Origin: Stenopsyche tienmushanensis
Taxonomy: Eukaryota; Arthropoda; Insecta; Trichoptera; Stenopsychidae
Assembly: GCA_008973525.1 (NCBI GenBank)
Contig: WACJ01000524.1
Coordinates: 1,885,501 to 1,949,500 of the forward strand
Length of the DNA stretch: 64,000 bases
Direction: 5' to 3'
The position numbers were made by a program, and so were the translations under genes. The notes beneath the pieces are model-generated. The model was not told the DNA's origin. It ran no database searches and was given only the letters and a program-made list of their open reading frames with translations. This document shows positions 59,899-64,000 of the stretch, in pieces; position 1 is the stretch's first letter, and each line of letters starts with the position of its first letter.

Positions 59899-61583
59899 CA
59901 GTGGAACCTCGATAAACCGTTCCCGCATAATACGTTTTCCCGGATGGACCGTTCATTTTTTATAGTCCCGTCAAACTCCCATAAGAACAACGTTAAATAA
60001 TCCCGCATTGACCGTTCCCCGATTTACCGATTTCCTCGATAAACCGTTTAAATATTTTGGTCCCGTCACAAATATTATCCCGATTGACCGTTTTTATTAC
60101 ATATTTCTCCGTATCTCGACAAGCAAGTTCGACACAGCCGAGTGATCGGTCTATAGTTTTCGGAATGGATCATTTTTTTGGACTGATTTTGGAATCGGAA
60201 TTACCTTTGCAAATTTCCATAATGTGGGATAATAACCGATTTTCAGGCAAGCATTGAAAACTTTCGTGGGAAGTTTTTAATGATTGTATTATCAATTTCG
60301 CCGAACCTGTGTATTTTTTGTTTTTAATCTTTATTTTTTCTTAATAATAGTTTCTAATGGAGTGATTATTTTAGTATTTGTTAAGGATTTAGGATAATTT
60401 TTGAAGAATTATTTTAATGATTTCGAAATCGTCTGTTGTGTGCTATTGTCGCTTAAGTGCTGGGAATCCTGGTGATTAGTCCCAAAGTTTTGGATAATAG
60501 GTTTACCTTATCTACGCTATTGTCGATTATTCGGAGATCGTCACTTAAAGAGGGAAAACCTATCGTCTTTTGTTTGACTGATTTGACGAACATCGGTGTC
60601 CAGCATTCCTTAGTATCGAGGTTGGGAATTTCCCAATCCGTTTTATCTCTACGTTACAATGCAAATGTTGAATTGTTTAAAATTCATGGTAATAACGATT
60701 CCTGTACATACAAACTTTTTAGTCGCGTAGCTGAATTTGTACAAGTCAGTTGCATTCAATATTGCCTCACATCTCGTATCGAATTTTTTTCCAAATTGAA
60801 ACTAAAATGCCGCCACCCATGAAGAAAACTAGAACTCTAGCTGAGAAGCTGAAAATAATTCAAGACGTCGAAAACAATCCAGGAGAAAAACGAATTGACA
60901 TAGCAAAACGTCTGGGATTAGCACCATCAACTCTAAACACGATTGTTGCTATGAAGAGTAACTTTCGCAAAACAATTGAAAAGTGCGGCAAGACAGCGAA
61001 TAAAAGAAAGTCTGCTAAGGAATCTACTTTTGGAGAGCTTGAAGATATTCTTTACACGTGGTACCAGCAGGCGCGAGCTGAAAACATACCCATTGATGGA
61101 TCCATAGTTAAAGAAAAAGCTTTGCAAATAGCCAAAATAAAAGGGATCACAAAATTTTCTGTGGCGTTGAGACAATCGACTCATTATGTGATGCAACTAA
61201 TGACAGCAGTGAAGAGGAAGATGGCGAAGAATATAATACCGTATCTATTCCGACAATTACAGAAGCATTATTGGCCTTCGAAAAAATTAAATCATTTTTC
61301 TATTCCAAGGAAATAGATGAATCCGCTCTTAGAAAAGTACGCGAGTTTGAGGCGTCTTTGTTCCAATTAAAGTGCCAAACAACAAAGAAGCAAACAAACA
61401 TAAAGGAGTTTTTTAAAAAATAAATTTTATATACAATATATACAAGTAACTAATAAATAAATGTTTTTTTAAGATTTTAGTTGTTTTTTATTATTATTTG
61501 AAGCTTTCCCGCATTAACCGTTTCCCGCAATTACCGTTTTTTTTTCAGGGTCCCTTGGAAAACGTAAAATCGAGGTTTCACTG
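59899..61583 (+). mobile_element. Tigger/pogo transposon, both ends intact, internally deleted
   Basis: A 1,685-bp element bounded by CAGTGGAACCTCGATAAACC and the inverse of AAACCTCGATTTT-ACGTTTTCC-type sequence ending TTTCACTG, with TA on both sides. Subterminal regions repeat the motif ACCGTT many times. It encodes a Tigger DNA-binding domain (60807-61316) and, in another frame, the C-terminal tail (TITEALLAFEKIKSFF, KKQTNIKEFFKK). The whole DDE catalytic domain is absent. The coding sequence looks little decayed, suggesting a fairly recent arrival. Confidence 0.9.
60807..61316 (+). CDS. Tigger transposase DNA-binding domain, truncated 169-aa product
   Basis: ATG at 60807 opens MPPPMKKTRTLAEKLKIIQD. 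Residues 10-60 form the CENP-B/pipsqueak-type helix-turn-helix (RIDIAKRLGLAPSTLNTIV); residues about 70-125 match the Tc5/CENP-B second DNA-binding module (LEDILYTWYQQARAENIPID, VKEKALQIAKIKGI). After THYV the frame leaves the family sequence because of the deletion, adds about 45 unrelated residues and stops. Such a protein could bind Tigger ends but not cut them. Confidence 0.75.
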   Translation: MPPPMKKTRTLAEKLKIIQDVENNPGEKRIDIAKRLGLAPSTLNTIVAMKSNFRKTIEKCGKTANKRKSAKESTFGELEDILYTWYQQARAENIPIDGSIVKEKALQIAKIKGITKFSVALRQSTHYVMQLMTAVKRKMAKNIIPYLFRQLQKHYWPSKKLNHFSIPRK

Positions 61584-63751
61584 TATATCAATATTTATTT
61601 TATATGACAGAATATAGTAAATCCTCAAAATTAATATTTGTGTTTGAGCAATCGTAGACTTATGAGCAAGCAAATTGACTTATTTCAGTGTTTTAATTGC
61701 CGTGAGTTTATTTAAAAGACATGGTCGTTAAGATTTAGATGACAATAATTTAGGAAAACAACTTCATAACAATAAAGAAATTTACATTATTCAATTTTAA
61801 GGCGATCTTGGAAATATTAAGAAAACTGGAAGGCAATACCTAGGCTTCCTCAAAACAGATTGTCTTTTAGCATTAAAGCTATTAGAATGCGTTAACATAG
61901 TTAAATTTGAACTTGTTTTATTGTAAATTCATACGTTTTACTGGTACATACGGCTGTAAATTTAATATAATTAATGTGGTATAATATTGTTATTACGTGG
62001 TAAATGTGGCAAATTATATCATATTTTATCATGTTTTTTTAGAAAGAAGGCTTAAAAATCATGAAGCAAATTATTGTGTTCAGAAATGCCCCAAGGGGAG
62101 AGATAATATGCGGTAAGTGGGCCGCATATTTTGAAAATGTGATGTGTATATTATATGTTATGTGGGAGCAGAACTTAGTAAAGGATTTTTGAGATGATTC
62201 CTATTTATAGAGATTGTCTGCGTGGGTGTGGTAGGGGAGTAAATTTGGCAGAAATGATATACCAGGAGATGCAATGATCTTTGACCTGATTTCAAATTTG
62301 GCCCTATGCAGGAAACTTGAGTTCCACGAAAGGTAATTTCGGTATTAATTTAATATTACATATAGGATTTATGGGACGTTTCCTACCCTACGTCTCATGA
62401 TACTATGAATATTTGAAGAAGAAATCATTATTTTCAGTGATGTACAAGAGGCTTATTAGTGTAACATCTCCTTCAAAACTAAAAGGAGCTGTAAAAAAGA
62501 AGGTTCGCTACATGGATGTCAGCCTCCACGAATGACCTAGATTTTTTTATTTCACATATTAAGATGGCCACAAGTATAGCTTAATAATGCACAAGGCGTA
62601 TAATATTAATAAAGATTTTAATATCTTGTTAGAGTTGAATTTTGTCACGATATAAGTCCGTGTCGTTAAATATCTATAGTACTCCACTCTGAAAACGTTC
62701 CCGCTGCTTTGAAGAGGTAAAACAATATGAATATTGTAAGGAAGCCTAAATAATACAAAAGGATCCAGACATGAAAGACTTAAATGATACACAAATAACA
62801 GCACGCGTATTAATAAAACAGGATTTGGAAAGCTATAAAGAAATTAATGAATTCTTAAGTGGTGTAAATGGTTGGCAATTAAAATATGTATATTTCATCA
62901 CTTAGGGTCCCGAAATTTTCCCAAAACAAATAGCTCTCTGATGCTTACGAAGGGCGATTAATTTATAAACAGGTTTAACCTTGTCCTGTTTTTGAGTGTA
63001 AATGTTTTGGCTTAAGGATTAAAGGATCAAAATCTAAAAATCAATTTAGATTCTGGTAAAAGTGAATTTTAATACATGTCAACCAAAAACGATATTTTAA
63101 AACAATGCCCCATAAAAATGAAAAATAATGATTTTAATCTGGAGTTTTATTTTTAAAATAAAAATCTTTTCATCGAAAGAAGTACAAATTTAAGAGCGAA
63201 CTTCACAAGTGCTCGACTCCATACAACGGAATTTATAAAGATCTCTCATCCAATTGCAAACAGTCGAAATAACAGATTTTATACAATAAAAAATATTGAA
63301 ACACAGGACTCAAGATGCTGCTGGAAAAAGGTCGGAAAATTAGGGTAATTTGAAAATATGATTAATGATGAAAGTGATAATGAAAAAGCTTTATAAAACA
63401 TTAATATATGTGATTTTTCACTGCTACAATGAAAACCTATCTTAATATAACATGAAAATATTGTAGTTTTTATAATTTTGAAATCTAATCTATTATTTGT
63501 GTGATACGTTTACTTTTTAAGTGAATTTGTTCATTGTAAATACAAAATATGCCAAATAAATAAAGCAAATTTGCTATGAATTGTGTATTGGTATAGTGAG
63601 CTAGTCTCTGGATTCTTATAGTAAAGGGTTGAATTCAAACCAGATTGTGGAAAAAAATTGGATTGGGTCTCAATATATATTAAACATATTTTCACCGATT
63701 TAAAAACGTAAATATCGAAATAATAAAGTCAAACAGTGCCACATAACACAT
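61584..63751. other. no recognised gene
   Basis: AT-rich DNA without protein motifs, inverted termini or a foldable tRNA. At 63588-63652 an A-box-like TGGTATAGTGAGCTAGTCT and GGGTTGAATTCAAACC suggest another tRNA-derived SINE fragment, with low confidence. Confidence 0.4.
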
Positions 63752-63857
63752 CACTCAATAAGTTGGTAGGATTTTTTCACTTTACATTTTTTCTTCTTCA
63801 TTTGGCATAATTTTTTCGCAATTCCTACAATAAAAAATCCTACGGACTTATTGAGTG
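63752..63857. mobile_element. CACTCAATAAGT miniature element, copy 3 (best preserved)
   Basis: 106 bp with left end CACTCAATAAGTTGGTAGGA and right end the inverse of CACTCAATAAGTCCGTAGGA, followed inward by T runs. The interior CTTCTTCATTTGGCATAA matches copy 1. Non-coding. Confidence 0.8.
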
Positions 63858-64000
63858 TTTGGTCTGTATAAGTCAGAAAATAATTTCCTGAAAAATAATC
63901 TTGTCCTGAATAACCAAATTTAGAAGATAAATGGGAAGCTCCTACATGAACATTCATTTTGGATTTTTTTTGTATCTGTATATCGACACATTCGTCTCGG

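Noticed and set aside
60457..60822. 121-codon frame upstream of the Tigger DNA-binding domain
   Set aside because: It overlaps the Tigger start codon in another frame and lies in the element's 5' untranslated part; no motif is visible.
1..64000. CRISPR arrays, operons, ribosomal RNA genes
   Set aside because: No regular spaced repeats or rRNA sequence were seen, and the introns show the DNA is eukaryotic nuclear.

Overview
The window is AT-rich nuclear DNA from an animal, most likely a non-dipteran insect or other arthropod. The evidence is spliceosomal introns with GT/AG ends, two conserved animal genes, and a dense mixture of mariner, Tigger/pogo, hAT and jockey-like elements. The species cannot be named from the sequence. 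No bacterial features are present.

Region 1 (1-3103, + strand) is the 3' half of IFT88 (polaris/nompB), a TPR protein of the intraflagellar-transport B complex. It is read through 14 exons to the stop. Region 2 (3104-7257) is the tail-to-tail interval between the two genes; it holds the IFT88 3' UTR, a dead mariner and small dispersed repeats.

Region 3 (7258-35511, - strand) is a phospholipase C-epsilon (PLCE1-type) gene. I could join 36 exons with fully consistent phases. In order they encode the end of a RasGEF (CDC25) domain, a Ser-rich linker, a PH-like region, EF-hands, the catalytic X box, an acidic X-Y linker, the Y box, C2, RA1, RA2 and a long C-terminal tail. The first coding exons lie beyond 35.5 kb and were not recognised. 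Introns are short in the catalytic half but reach 10.3 kb in the RasGEF half, where transposons accumulate.

The main discovery candidate is the 3' end of PLC-epsilon. An in-frame TGA (9283-9285) lies 22 nt before a good splice donor, and the next exon continues in exactly the same frame for about 641 codons without a stop and without any ATG in its first 190 codons. Either stop-codon readthrough or in-frame skipping of three small exons would add this tail. It carries repeated [D/E][F/Y][L/I] hydrophobic motifs and four basic-Ser-Ser motifs.

Region 4 (35.5-64 kb) has no recognisable host exon. It holds a hAT relic, an unassigned DNA transposon with a QPRDDYKELL protein, several miniature inverted-repeat families shared with the introns, mariner relics, a jockey-like LINE, an internally deleted Tigger with complete ends, and patches of raised GC. 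A possible one-base frameshift or acceptor shift was also found in IFT88.
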